A stretch of 64,000 bases of DNA from Dyella_A sp049445995. GTDB lineage: Bacteria; Pseudomonadota; Gammaproteobacteria; Xanthomonadales; Rhodanobacteraceae. Location: contig NZ_JBMSDZ010000002.1 in NCBI RefSeq assembly GCF_049445995.1, forward strand, positions 62,001-126,000, read 5' to 3'. The translations under genes and the position numbers were made by a program. Positions 52,535 to 59,990 of the stretch are shown piece by piece (positions within the stretch are counted from its first letter, which is position 1; each line of letters starts with the position of its first letter). A model generated the notes under the pieces. The model saw nothing but the letters and a program-made list of their open reading frames with translations. It was not told the origin of the DNA and did no database searches.

Positions 52535-53155
52535 ATGAAATTCGTGCGTGCCTGCGTGCTCCTGCTGCTGGTGGCCGGCCTGTCCGGCTGCGGCTACAAC
52601 GCGATCCAGCGCCAGGACGAGGCGGTGAAGGCGTCGTGGTCGGAGGTACTCAACCAGTACCAGCGGCGCGCCGACCTGGTGCCCAACCTGGTCAACACCG
52701 TGAAGGGCTATGCCCAGCACGAGGAGAAGGTGTTCACCGAAGTGACCGAGGCGCGCGCCAAGGTCGGCTCGATCCAGGTCGACGCCAACACCGTCAACGA
52801 TCCGCAGAAGCTGGCGCAGTTCCAGGCGGCACAGGGCCAGCTGGGCAGTGCGCTGTCGCGGCTGATGGTGGTCAGCGAGAACTATCCCCAGCTCAAGGCC
52901 GACGGCCTGTTCCAGAACCTGCAGGCCCAGTTGGAAGGCACCGAGAACCGGGTCACCGTGGCGCGCAATCGCTACGTGCAGGCGGTGCAGGCATACAACT
53001 CGATGATCCGCACCTTCCCCAACAACCTCACCGCCAGGATATTCGGCTACAAGGTGAAGCCGAACTTCAGCGTGGAGAACGAGCAGGCCATCTCCACCGC
53101 GCCGAAGGTCGACTTCGGCACGAGTGCTCCGGCCGCACCCGCCTCGGCGCATTGA
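52535..53155 (+). CDS. lemA: LemA family lipoprotein
   Basis: A 206-residue protein with a lipobox (LSGC, Cys19) and the LemA coiled-coil/helical domain: YNAIQRQDEAVKASWSEVLNQ, RRADLVPNLVNTVKGYAQHE, LSRLMVVSENYPQLKAD, ENRVTVARNRYVQAVQAYN. Function is poorly known; it is regularly found with TPM-domain proteins, as here. The next gene starts 1 bp after the stop. Confidence 0.92.
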   Translation: MKFVRACVLLLLVAGLSGCGYNAIQRQDEAVKASWSEVLNQYQRRADLVPNLVNTVKGYAQHEEKVFTEVTEARAKVGSIQVDANTVNDPQKLAQFQAAQGQLGSALSRLMVVSENYPQLKADGLFQNLQAQLEGTENRVTVARNRYVQAVQAYNSMIRTFPNNLTARIFGYKVKPNFSVENEQAISTAPKVDFGTSAPAAPASAH

Positions 53156-53156
53156 G

Positions 53157-54059
53157 ATGATGCAACGCCTGTCGCGCCTGTCGCGCCTGTTGCTGCTGGT
53201 GGTGGCGCTGGCCTGGATGGCACCGGCGTGGGCCGTGGATGTGCCGGCGTTGACGCGGCACGTCACCGATCTCACCGGCACGCTGACCGCGCAACAGGTC
53301 GATGCGCTCGACGCCAGGCTGGTGGCGCTGGAACAGCGCAAGGGCGCGCAGCTGGTGGTGTTGATGGTGCCCACCACCGGCGACCGGGACATCGAGAGCT
53401 ACTCGCTGGCGGTGGCCGAGGCCAACAGGATCGGTCGCAAGGGCACCGACGACGGCATCCTGCTGCTGATCGCCAAGGACGACCGCCGCGACCGCATCGA
53501 GGTCGGGTACGGCCTGGAGGGCGCGGTGCCCGATGCGGCCACGGCGCGGATCCGGCGCGAGTTCATCGAGCCGCGCTTCAGGCAGGGCGACTTCTACGGC
53601 GGCATCGACGCCGGCGTGGAGGCACTGATCACCTTGATCGACGGTGAATCGCTGCCACCGCCAGAGCCACGGCGTCGCGAGGGGCGTGGGCTGGACTTCG
53701 GCCATGCGCTGATGATCGCCGTGTTCGTGGCGATCTTCCTGCGCAACCTGTTCGGACGAGTTCCGCTCCTGCTGCGCACGCCGCTGGGTGCCGGCCTCAC
53801 GGGCGGACTGATGTGGCTGCTTGCCGCCGCGGCCGGCGCCGGCATCACCGGAGCGATCATCGGTGCCGTCATCATGCTGCTGCCCGGCGGCGGCGGTCGA
53901 TCGATCGGCGGCGGTGGCTGGGGCGGTTGGGGCGGCCTGGGTGGCGGTGGGTTCGGTGGCGGCGGATTCGGCGGGGGCAGCGGCGGCGGATTCGGTGGCG
54001 GTGGCTTCAGTGGGGGCGGTGGCAGCTTCGGCGGCGGCGGCTCCTCGGGGAGGTGGTGA
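53157..54059 (+). CDS. TPM-domain (YgcG-like) membrane-anchored protein with Gly-rich tail
   Basis: The 300-residue protein has a signal peptide (LLLLVVALAWMAPAWA), a TPM_phosphatase domain (about 20-160; VTDLTGTLTAQQVDALDARL, VVLMVPTTGDRDIESYSLAVAEANRIGRKGTDDGILLLIAKDDRRDRIEVGYGLEGAVPDA), two membrane helices (about 180-245) and a low-complexity glycine tail of about 55 residues (GGGGFGGGGFGGGSGGG type). LemA/TPM pairs are thought to act at the envelope; activity unproven. Tandem ATGs at 53157/53160. Confidence 0.88.
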   Translation: MMQRLSRLSRLLLLVVALAWMAPAWAVDVPALTRHVTDLTGTLTAQQVDALDARLVALEQRKGAQLVVLMVPTTGDRDIESYSLAVAEANRIGRKGTDDGILLLIAKDDRRDRIEVGYGLEGAVPDAATARIRREFIEPRFRQGDFYGGIDAGVEALITLIDGESLPPPEPRRREGRGLDFGHALMIAVFVAIFLRNLFGRVPLLLRTPLGAGLTGGLMWLLAAAAGAGITGAIIGAVIMLLPGGGGRSIGGGGWGGWGGLGGGGFGGGGFGGGSGGGFGGGGFSGGGGSFGGGGSSGRW

Positions 54060-54562
54060 TGGAACGGCTGCAGCGCCTGGCAGTGAACCTCTTCGGCGGC
54101 TGGTTCCGGCTGCGCCGATGCTTTCCGCCGGAACTGCTCGATGCGCTGGCCCGGGCGATCAGCGAGGGCGAGCGGCGGCATCTCGGCGAGCTGCGCTTTG
54201 CGGTGGAGTCGCGGCTGTCTCCCGGCGCCGTCTGGGCCGGACTGAGCGCCCGCCAGCGCGCGCACCAGGTATTCGCCCAGCTCGGCGTATGGGACACCGA
54301 ACACAACACCGGCGTGCTGATCTACGTACTGCTCGCCGAGCGGCGCATCGAGATCGTGGCCGATCGCGGCCTGGCCTCGCGGGTGGGTCCGGACGCCTGG
54401 GCGCGGATCTGCGCCCGCATGCAGCAGGATTTTTCCGCCGGCCGCTGGCGCGAGGGAAGCCTGGCCGGCATCGCCGCCGTGCACGCGCTGGCCGAGGCGC
54501 ACTTTCCGGGCGGCGGCCTGGACAATCCGGATGAATTGCCCGATCGCCCGGTACTGCTCTGA
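54059..54562 (+). CDS. Second TPM-domain protein
   Basis: A 167-residue TPM_phosphatase-like protein that starts on the last base of the upstream stop (TGATG). It lacks a signal peptide and Gly tail. Motifs: LDALARAISEGERRHLGELRFAVES, HQVFAQLGVWDTEHNTGVLIYVLLAERRIEIVADRGLA, WARICARMQQDFSAGRWREGSLAGI. Third gene of the lemA-TPM-TPM operon. Confidence 0.85.
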   Translation: MERLQRLAVNLFGGWFRLRRCFPPELLDALARAISEGERRHLGELRFAVESRLSPGAVWAGLSARQRAHQVFAQLGVWDTEHNTGVLIYVLLAERRIEIVADRGLASRVGPDAWARICARMQQDFSAGRWREGSLAGIAAVHALAEAHFPGGGLDNPDELPDRPVLL

Positions 54563-54622
54563 TGCGCGTGTGATTGCATGTCGCCCGCCGGTACACTGGC
54601 GCTCTTTGTCCGACGCGCCGCC

Positions 54623-55498
54623 ATGTCCGTTCCCTTCGTCGTCCAGTTCGACCCCGTTGCCTTCAAGCTCGGCCCGCTGCAGGTGCACTGGTACGGGTTG
54701 ATGTACCTGCTGGGCTTTGCGCTGGTGGCCGTTCTTGGCGAGTACCGGCGCCGGCGCGGGCGGCTGCCGGTGAGCCGCGATGCGCTGGGCGACCTGTTCT
54801 TCTACGGGATGATGGGCGTGATCGTGGGCGGGCGCGTCTGGTACATGCTGTTCTACTACGCCGGCGGCATCGGCTGGATCTGGCATGAGCCGCTGGCATT
54901 GTTCAAGGTATGGGACGGCGGCATGAGCTTCCACGGCGGCCTGCTCGGCGTGGTGCTGGCCGGCTGGTGGTGGTCGCGGCGCCATCGGCTGCATCCGTTC
55001 GACACGATCGATTTCGTGGCGCCGCTGGTACCGCTGGGCCTGGGCCTGGGACGGCTGGGCAACTTCATCAACGGCGAGCTGTGGGGCAAGCCCACCGATC
55101 TGCCGTGGGCGATGATCTTCCCGGGCTCGCGCGACGAGGACATCGCGCTGGCGTCGGGTCATCCCGACCTGTCGCAGCGGCTGCAGCAGTTCGGCGGCCT
55201 GCCGCGGCACCCTTCGCAGCTGTACGAGCTGGCGCTGGAAGGCGTGGCGATGTTCGCGGTGCTGTGGCTGGTGTCGCTCAAGCCGCGGCCGCGCTACCTG
55301 ATCTCGGGGCTGTTCGCGCTGATGTATGGGTGCTTCCGCTTTGCGGTCGAGTTCGTGCGGGTGCCCGATGCGCAGCTGGGCTATCTCGCCTGGGGCTGGC
55401 TGACCATGGGGCAGGTGCAGTCGATTCCGCTGATCGCGGTGGGATTGGTGCTGATCGCGATCTCGCGGCGCGCGCCGGTGCTGCCGCTCGCCGCATGA
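54623..55498 (+). CDS. lgt: Prolipoprotein diacylglyceryl transferase Lgt
   Basis: The 291-residue membrane enzyme has seven helices and the catalytic regions GMSFHGGLLGV (essential His) and LGLGLGRLGNFINGELWGKPT, plus HPSQLYELALEG and GCFRFAVEFVRVPD. It attaches diacylglycerol to the lipobox cysteine, the first step for the lipoproteins at 420-950 and 52535-53155. Confidence 0.96.
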   Translation: MSVPFVVQFDPVAFKLGPLQVHWYGLMYLLGFALVAVLGEYRRRRGRLPVSRDALGDLFFYGMMGVIVGGRVWYMLFYYAGGIGWIWHEPLALFKVWDGGMSFHGGLLGVVLAGWWWSRRHRLHPFDTIDFVAPLVPLGLGLGRLGNFINGELWGKPTDLPWAMIFPGSRDEDIALASGHPDLSQRLQQFGGLPRHPSQLYELALEGVAMFAVLWLVSLKPRPRYLISGLFALMYGCFRFAVEFVRVPDAQLGYLAWGWLTMGQVQSIPLIAVGLVLIAISRRAPVLPLAA

Positions 55499-55542
55499 CA
55501 GGCCGCATGACAGAAAGCCACGATGCAGCGGAGTGACTGATT

Positions 55543-55648
55543 GAGGCCCCTCCCACAGGGGTAGCTTGGCTGCGGGTCTTGTGGGAGCGACTTCAGTCGC
55601 GACTTGGTGGCTTGGGGCGAGAGGCTGTCGGGGCTGAAGCCCTCCCAT
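55543..55648. repeat. REP-type palindromes, family B (three copies)
   Basis: An inverted partial copy (GCCCCTCCCAC) at about 55545-55556, a direct copy GTGGGAGCGACTTCAGTCGC at 55581-55600, and an inverted copy GGGGCTGAAGCCCTCCCA at 55629-55646. They lie between the convergent lgt and AIM24-type genes. The GCGACT/AGTCGC stem is perfect in the middle copy. Confidence 0.8.
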
Positions 55649-55674
55649 TGGGTTCTGCACGCCCGGTTTTGCAG

Positions 55675-56685
55675 TCAGAAATTGCGGTCGCCGCCCAGGA
55701 TGTCGCCCAGCCCGCCAAGGATCGAGCCCTCGCCGCGCCGCTGGCCGCCGCCCTGCGGCGCCGCCGCCAGCATGCGTCCGGCCATGCGCGAGAACGGCAG
55801 CGACTGCAGCCACACCGTGCCCGGGCCGGTCAGCGTGGCCAGGAACATGCCCTCGCCGCCGAAGAACATGCTCTTGATGCCACCCACCGGCTTCACGTCC
55901 ATGCTCACCGTGTCGTGGAAGGCGACCACGCAGCCGGTGTCCACGTCCAGCCGCTCGCCGGCCTTGAGCTCGCGCTGCACCACGGTGCCGCCGGCGTGCA
56001 CGAACACCCAGCCGTCGCCTTCGAGTTTCTGCATGATGAAGCCCTCGCCGCCGAACAGGCCGGTGAGGATCCTGCGCTGGAAGAAGATGCCCAACTGCAC
56101 GCCGCGCGCGCCGGCGAGGAACGAATCCTTCTGGCAGATCAGCCGGCCACCGTGCTCGGACAGCTTCATCGCCATCACCGTGCCGGGGTAGGGTGCGGCG
56201 AACGCCACCCTGGCCTTGCCGCCGCCGGTGTGGGTGAACACCGTGGTGAACAGGCTCTCGCCGGTGATCACGCGCTTGCCAGCCGACAGCAGCCTGTCCA
56301 TCAGGCCGCCGCCCTGGCTCGCGGTCGAGCCGTCGCCGAACACGGTGTCCATCTGCACCGCCGATTCCTTGTACATCAGGGCGCCGGCCTCGGCGATCGC
56401 GCTCTCGCCCGGGTCCAGCTCGATCTCGACAAACTGCATGTCGGTGCCGACGATGCGGTAGTCGACCTCGTCGGCCGAGCTGCCGCGCGCGGGCGGCGCC
56501 GGTGGCGGGGCCATCGCGGCCGACCCGCCCAGTTCGGCGACCGAGCGGATCGGCTGCCACTCGGTGAACCCCTCGCGCCAGCAGTAGCCGTCGGGCTGGC
56601 GCCGGGCCTGTTCGCGCGCCTGGGCATCGTCGAGCGGACCGACGCGGTCGGTGTTGTTGCCGTAGCTGAAATACCATTGAGCCAT
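55675..56685 (-). CDS. AIM24/TIGR00266-family protein with N-terminal GYF-like domain
   Basis: The 336-residue protein starts with a GYF_2-type domain (WYFSYGNNTDRVGPLDDAQAREQ, YCWREGFTEWQPIRSVAEL), then a proline/alanine linker, then an AIM24 beta-helical domain (MQFVEIELDPGESAIAEAGALMYKE, FTHTGGGKARVAFAAPYPGTV, RGVQLGIFFQRRILTGLFGGEGFIMQKLEGDGWVFVHAGGTVV). The C-terminus is Gly/Arg-rich. Function unknown; yeast Aim24 is mitochondrial. ATG at 56685 has AGGAGG at 7 bp; the ATG at 56691 is too close to it. Confidence 0.85.
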   Translation of the reverse strand: MAQWYFSYGNNTDRVGPLDDAQAREQARRQPDGYCWREGFTEWQPIRSVAELGGSAAMAPPPAPPARGSSADEVDYRIVGTDMQFVEIELDPGESAIAEAGALMYKESAVQMDTVFGDGSTASQGGGLMDRLLSAGKRVITGESLFTTVFTHTGGGKARVAFAAPYPGTVMAMKLSEHGGRLICQKDSFLAGARGVQLGIFFQRRILTGLFGGEGFIMQKLEGDGWVFVHAGGTVVQRELKAGERLDVDTGCVVAFHDTVSMDVKPVGGIKSMFFGGEGMFLATLTGPGTVWLQSLPFSRMAGRMLAAAPQGGGQRRGEGSILGGLGDILGGDRNF

Positions 56686-56765
56686 GTCCATGCCTCCTGG
56701 AGAAAGACCGGGAGTCTAGGCCGGAACGCCCGCCCCGTGCGCCAACGTTCGCTCCCTCCCCCCGT

Positions 56766-56929
56766 GTAGGAGCGCACCCTGTGCGCGAACGCTTTTCGTC
56801 ACGTGGGGGGGGAAAGCGTGTCGCGCACAGGGTGCGCTCCGGATCGCGCCTGTAGGAGGCCACCTTGTGGCCGACCGGCGCACCACCCGGTACGCCGGGT
56901 GGACCGTCGCGCACAGGGTGCGCTCCTAC
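56766..56929. repeat. REP cluster (family A) upstream of thyA
   Basis: Four palindromes: direct REP 56766-56788, inverted REP 56821-56840, a variant with a different stem at 56852-56875 (GTAGGAGGCCACCTTGTGGC; GGCCAC/GTGGCC), and inverted REP 56907-56929. Between the last two lies another palindrome CCACCCGG-TACG-CCGGGTGG (56883-56902). The last copy ends 16 bp before the thyA start codon, so it lies in the promoter/leader region of thyA. Confidence 0.88.
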
Positions 56930-56945
56930 CCATTACCATGACCGG

Positions 56946-57740
56946 ATGCGCGCCTACCTCGACCTGCTTGCCCACGTGCTGGAGCACGGCACCGAAAAAT
57001 CCGACCGCACCGGCACCGGCACGCGCAGCGTGTTCGGCTGGCAGATGCGCTTCGACCTGCGCGAAGGGTTTCCGCTGGTCACCACCAAGAAGCTGCACCT
57101 CAAGTCGATCGTGCACGAACTGATCTGGTTCCTGCGCGGCGACACCAACATCGCCTACCTCAAGGAGCACGGCGTCAGCATCTGGGACGAGTGGTCCGAC
57201 GCGAACGGCGACCTCGGGCCGGTCTACGGCGCGCAGTGGCGCAGCTGGCCGACGGCCGACGGCGGGGCGGTGGACCAGATCCGCTGGGTGGTCGACGAGA
57301 TCCGCCGCAACCCCGATTCGCGCCGGCTGATCGTCAGCGCGTGGAACGTGGGCGAGCTGCCGAAGATGGCGCTGATGCCGTGCCACACGATGTTCCAGTT
57401 CTACGTGGCGGACGGCCGCCTGAGCTGCCAGCTGTACCAGCGCTCGGGCGACATCTTCCTCGGCGTGCCGTTCAACATCGCCAGCTACGCGCTGCTCACC
57501 CACATGGTGGCGCAGGTGTGCGGCCTGCAGGTGGGCGATTTCGTGCACACGCTGGGCGACGCCCACCTGTACAACAACCACGTCGAGCAGGCGAAGCTGC
57601 AGCTCACGCGCGAGCCGCTGCCGCTGCCGCGCCTGAAGCTCAACCCGGACGTGCGCTCGATCTTCGATTTCCGCTACGAGGACATCGCGATCGAGGGCTA
57701 CCGGTCGCATCCGGCGATCAAGGCGCCGGTGGCCGTCTGA
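56946..57740 (+). CDS. thyA: Thymidylate synthase ThyA
   Basis: A 264-residue thymidylate synthase, the same length as E. coli ThyA. Signatures: DRTGTGTRSVFGWQMRFDL, ELIWFLRGDTNIAYL, MPCHTMFQFYV with the catalytic Cys, QLYQRSGDIFLGVPFNIASYALLTHM and DAHLYNNHVEQ. It makes dTMP using methylene-THF and releases DHF, which FolA (next gene) reduces. The ATG at 56946 lies right behind a REP; no clear ribosome binding site is visible. Confidence 0.96.
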   Translation: MRAYLDLLAHVLEHGTEKSDRTGTGTRSVFGWQMRFDLREGFPLVTTKKLHLKSIVHELIWFLRGDTNIAYLKEHGVSIWDEWSDANGDLGPVYGAQWRSWPTADGGAVDQIRWVVDEIRRNPDSRRLIVSAWNVGELPKMALMPCHTMFQFYVADGRLSCQLYQRSGDIFLGVPFNIASYALLTHMVAQVCGLQVGDFVHTLGDAHLYNNHVEQAKLQLTREPLPLPRLKLNPDVRSIFDFRYEDIAIEGYRSHPAIKAPVAV

Positions 57741-57864
57741 CGGGATCGCTCCCGGCATCCTGCAGCATCTTGCGGATGCCCGCGCCGCCGCCGCGCGCTA
57801 CCATGGCAGGGTTGAGAGGCGCGGTTCGACGCGCCACGTCGCCCCTTCAGGTCCAAGGATTGCC

Positions 57865-58353
57865 ATGGCTGTTTCGCTGATTGCCGCCCTCGATGAAAAC
57901 TTCGCCATCGGCCGCAAAGGCCAGCTGCCCTGGCACCTGCCGGACGACCTGCGCTGGTTCAAGGAGCTCACGCTCGGCAAGTATGTGCTGATGGGCTACA
58001 ACACCGCCGTGGCGATCGGCAAGCCGCTGCCGGGGCGCACCAATCTCGTGCTGTCCAGGCGCCACGAGGCGCCGTTTGCCGGGCAGACCACGGTGCGCTC
58101 GATCGAAGAGGCGCGGGCGCGCGCTGGCGGCACCGGCCTGATGGTGATCGGCGGCGGGCAGGTCTACGCCGCGGCGCTGCCGGAGGCGCAGCGGCTGTAT
58201 CTGACGTGGGTGAATGCGGCGGTGGACGGCGTCGACGCGTTCTTCCCCGGCGTGCATTTCAGCGAATGGACCGAGGTTTCGCGCACCCACCACAAGGCGG
58301 ACGCCGAGCACGCCTACGACTTCGACATGGTCGAGTACATCCGCAACCACTGA
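57865..58353 (+). CDS. folA: Dihydrofolate reductase FolA
   Basis: The 162-residue enzyme has SLIAALDENFAIGRKGQLPWHLPDDLRWFK with the active-site Asp in LPDDL, and PLPGRTNLVLSR and VIGGGQVYAAALPEAQRLYLTWV. The usual MGRxT motif reads MGYNT (residues 43-47), so both residues that contact the NADPH 2'-phosphate in E. coli (Arg44, His45) are changed. It regenerates THF after ThyA. Its stop overlaps the mutT start by one base. Confidence 0.93.
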   Translation: MAVSLIAALDENFAIGRKGQLPWHLPDDLRWFKELTLGKYVLMGYNTAVAIGKPLPGRTNLVLSRRHEAPFAGQTTVRSIEEARARAGGTGLMVIGGGQVYAAALPEAQRLYLTWVNAAVDGVDAFFPGVHFSEWTEVSRTHHKADAEHAYDFDMVEYIRNH

Positions 58354-58754
58354 TGTCCGTGGCGTCCTCGCCCCTGCACGTGATGGCCGGCGTGTTGCGC
58401 CGTCACGACGGACAGGTGCTGATCACCGAGCGTCCCGCCGGCAAGCATCTGGCCGGGCTGTGGGAGTTCCCGGGAGGCAAGCTGGAGCCCGGCGAGACGC
58501 CGCTCGACGGCTTGCGGCGTGAACTGGCCGAGGAACTGGGCATCACGGTCGGGCGCGCCGAACCCTGGCTGGTGCTGCCGTGGCAGTACGACGCGCTGGA
58601 GCTGCGGCTGGATACCTGGCGCGTGCTGGGCTGGCACGGCGAGCCGCACGCCCGGGAAGGGCAGCGGCTGGACTGGATCGATCCGCGCACGCTTGCGCCC
58701 GATCGCCTCGCGCCCGCCGACCGGGAACTGCTGCGACGCTGGCTGGCCGACTGA
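58353..58754 (+). CDS. mutT: 8-oxo-dGTP diphosphatase MutT
   Basis: A 133-residue Nudix hydrolase with a complete Nudix box GGKLEPGETPLDGLRRELAE followed by ELGI. The start MAGVLRRHDGQVLITERPAGKHLAGLWEFPGGK is typical of MutT, which removes oxidised guanine nucleotides. It overlaps folA by 1 bp (TGATG), forming a thyA-folA-mutT nucleotide cluster. Confidence 0.92.
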   Translation: MSVASSPLHVMAGVLRRHDGQVLITERPAGKHLAGLWEFPGGKLEPGETPLDGLRRELAEELGITVGRAEPWLVLPWQYDALELRLDTWRVLGWHGEPHAREGQRLDWIDPRTLAPDRLAPADRELLRRWLAD

Positions 58755-58785
58755 TCCAGCCCGCCTACCGCCTCCATCAACCGCC

Positions 58786-59197
58786 GGAGTTCATCCCCAC
58801 CCGGGATCGAGTCCGGGCAGGCTCAGTGCGCGACCTACAGACGCAATGCCGTGTAGGAGCGCACCCTGTGCGCGACCTACGGAAGACGCGATGCCGTGCA
58901 GGAGCTCACCCCCCGATCAAGTCGAGGGCAGGCTCTGTGCGCGACCGATGAGCCTGCCCGCCCATGATGGCGCTGGTGACCGCCGGGGTCGCTGGGGCCT
59001 TTACGCTGTGGTCGCGCACAGGGTGCGCTCCTACAAAACGTTTCCGTTGTGCATCGGACGGGGGCGTGTTCGCGCACAGGGTGCGCTCCTACAGACCCGA
59101 TGCCGTGCAGGAGCGCACCCTGTGCGCGACCTACAGACGCGATGACGTGTAGGAGCTCACCCCCCGATCAAGTCGAGGGCAGGCCCTGTGAGCGACC
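58786..59197. repeat. REP array upstream of the RAYT gene
   Basis: At least seven family A units: degenerate long-loop copy about 58786-58834, REP 58853-58876, long-loop REP 58898-58946, inverted REPs 59011-59034 and 59070-59092, REP 59107-59131, long-loop REP 59149-59197. Between direct units a related spacer recurs (CTACAGACGCAATGCC, CTACGGAAGACGCGATGCC, CTACAGACGCGATGAC). Long-loop copies carry CCCCCGATCAAGTCGAGGGC in place of the short loop. The stretch 58755-59283 has no other gene. Confidence 0.9.
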
Positions 59198-59283
59198 GAT
59201 GCGCCTCGGATGCGCCCTCTGCCTACGTCGCAGCGGGTGCCCTTCCCCTACCGTCACGACGTCCCTTGGTCGATGGTCGATAC

Positions 59284-59748
59284 ATGACCGTTCTCGACCC
59301 GCCAGGCCATCGCGCGCTGCGCAAAGGTCGCGTATCCATTCCCGGCCAGGCCTACCTGCTCACGACCGTCACTGAACTTCGTACCCCATGGTTTCTCGAT
59401 CCCGACTTGGCCAGACCGGCGTGCCGGCAGATGATCGATCCCGCCACGTGGGGTGATGCCACACCGCTCTGCTGGATCTTCATGCCGGATCACTGGCACG
59501 GATTGATCGAGCTGGGCGACCGTGACGACCTTGCATGCGTGATGAACCGGTTCAAGGCGCTCGTCAGCAAACGTATTCGCGAGGTCGCACCGCAGACGCG
59601 CCTGTGGTCGCATGGGTTTCACGACCGGGCGTTGCGGCGGCAGGACGACGTTCGAGCGGTCGCCCGCTACGTCATCGCCAACCCCGTGCGGGCGGGATTG
59701 GTGGCGCGGGTGGGGGATTATCCGTATTGGGACTGCGCGTGGATGTAG
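59284..59748 (+). CDS. REP-associated tyrosine transposase (RAYT, Y1/IS200-like)
   Basis: The 154-residue protein has the Y1_Tnp fold: GQAYLLTTVTELRTPWF, the HUH motif PDHWHGLIEL (His70, His72), FKALVSKRIRE, WSHGFHDRALRR, and the catalytic tyrosine at about 129 in ARYVIANPVRAGLV, the RAYT-specific signature. RAYTs cut and join single-stranded REP DNA and are thought to spread REPs. It is flanked on both sides by REP units that begin with GTAG, the known recognition tetranucleotide. A GTG start at 59188 would lie inside a REP and was rejected. Confidence 0.93.
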   Translation: MTVLDPPGHRALRKGRVSIPGQAYLLTTVTELRTPWFLDPDLARPACRQMIDPATWGDATPLCWIFMPDHWHGLIELGDRDDLACVMNRFKALVSKRIREVAPQTRLWSHGFHDRALRRQDDVRAVARYVIANPVRAGLVARVGDYPYWDCAWM

Positions 59749-59793
59749 ACAGGGTTTTCGAGCGTGGGCAGGCTTGCGCTTCGGAGGGGGGAG

Positions 59794-59958
59794 GTCGCGC
59801 ACAGGGTGCGCTCCTACACACCACCACGTTTGTAGGAGCGCACCCCCCGATCAAGTCGAGGGCAGGCTCTGTGCGCGACCGGTTCAAGCCCCCACGTTTG
59901 TAGGAGCGCACCCTGTGCGCGACCGGTTTCAAGCCATCGCGCCCGCAGGAGCGCGACC
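59794..59958. repeat. REP array downstream of the RAYT gene
   Basis: Inverted REP 59794-59817, long-loop REP 59832-59880, REP 59900-59924, and a remnant GCAGGAGCGCGACCGG at 59945-59958 in which the loop and one arm are lost. The two complete direct copies are followed by the same text (GACCGGTT(T)CAAGCC), so this spacer was copied with the REP. Confidence 0.88.
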
Positions 59959-59990
59959 GGTTCCGGGGCGATCCGGCCCACGCGGCGCCA

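Noticed and set aside
53920..54050. Glycine-rich tract as an independent repeat element
   Set aside because: It is the low-complexity tail of the TPM-domain protein, common in this family, and in frame.
58786..59197. Regularly spaced repeats resembling a CRISPR array
   Set aside because: Units occur in both orientations, spacers are themselves repeated, spacing is irregular, and no cas gene is near; the RAYT and GTAG feet identify REPs.
59188..59283. GTG start that would lengthen the RAYT by 32 residues
   Set aside because: The added residues would be encoded partly by a REP and have no match to RAYT N-termini.
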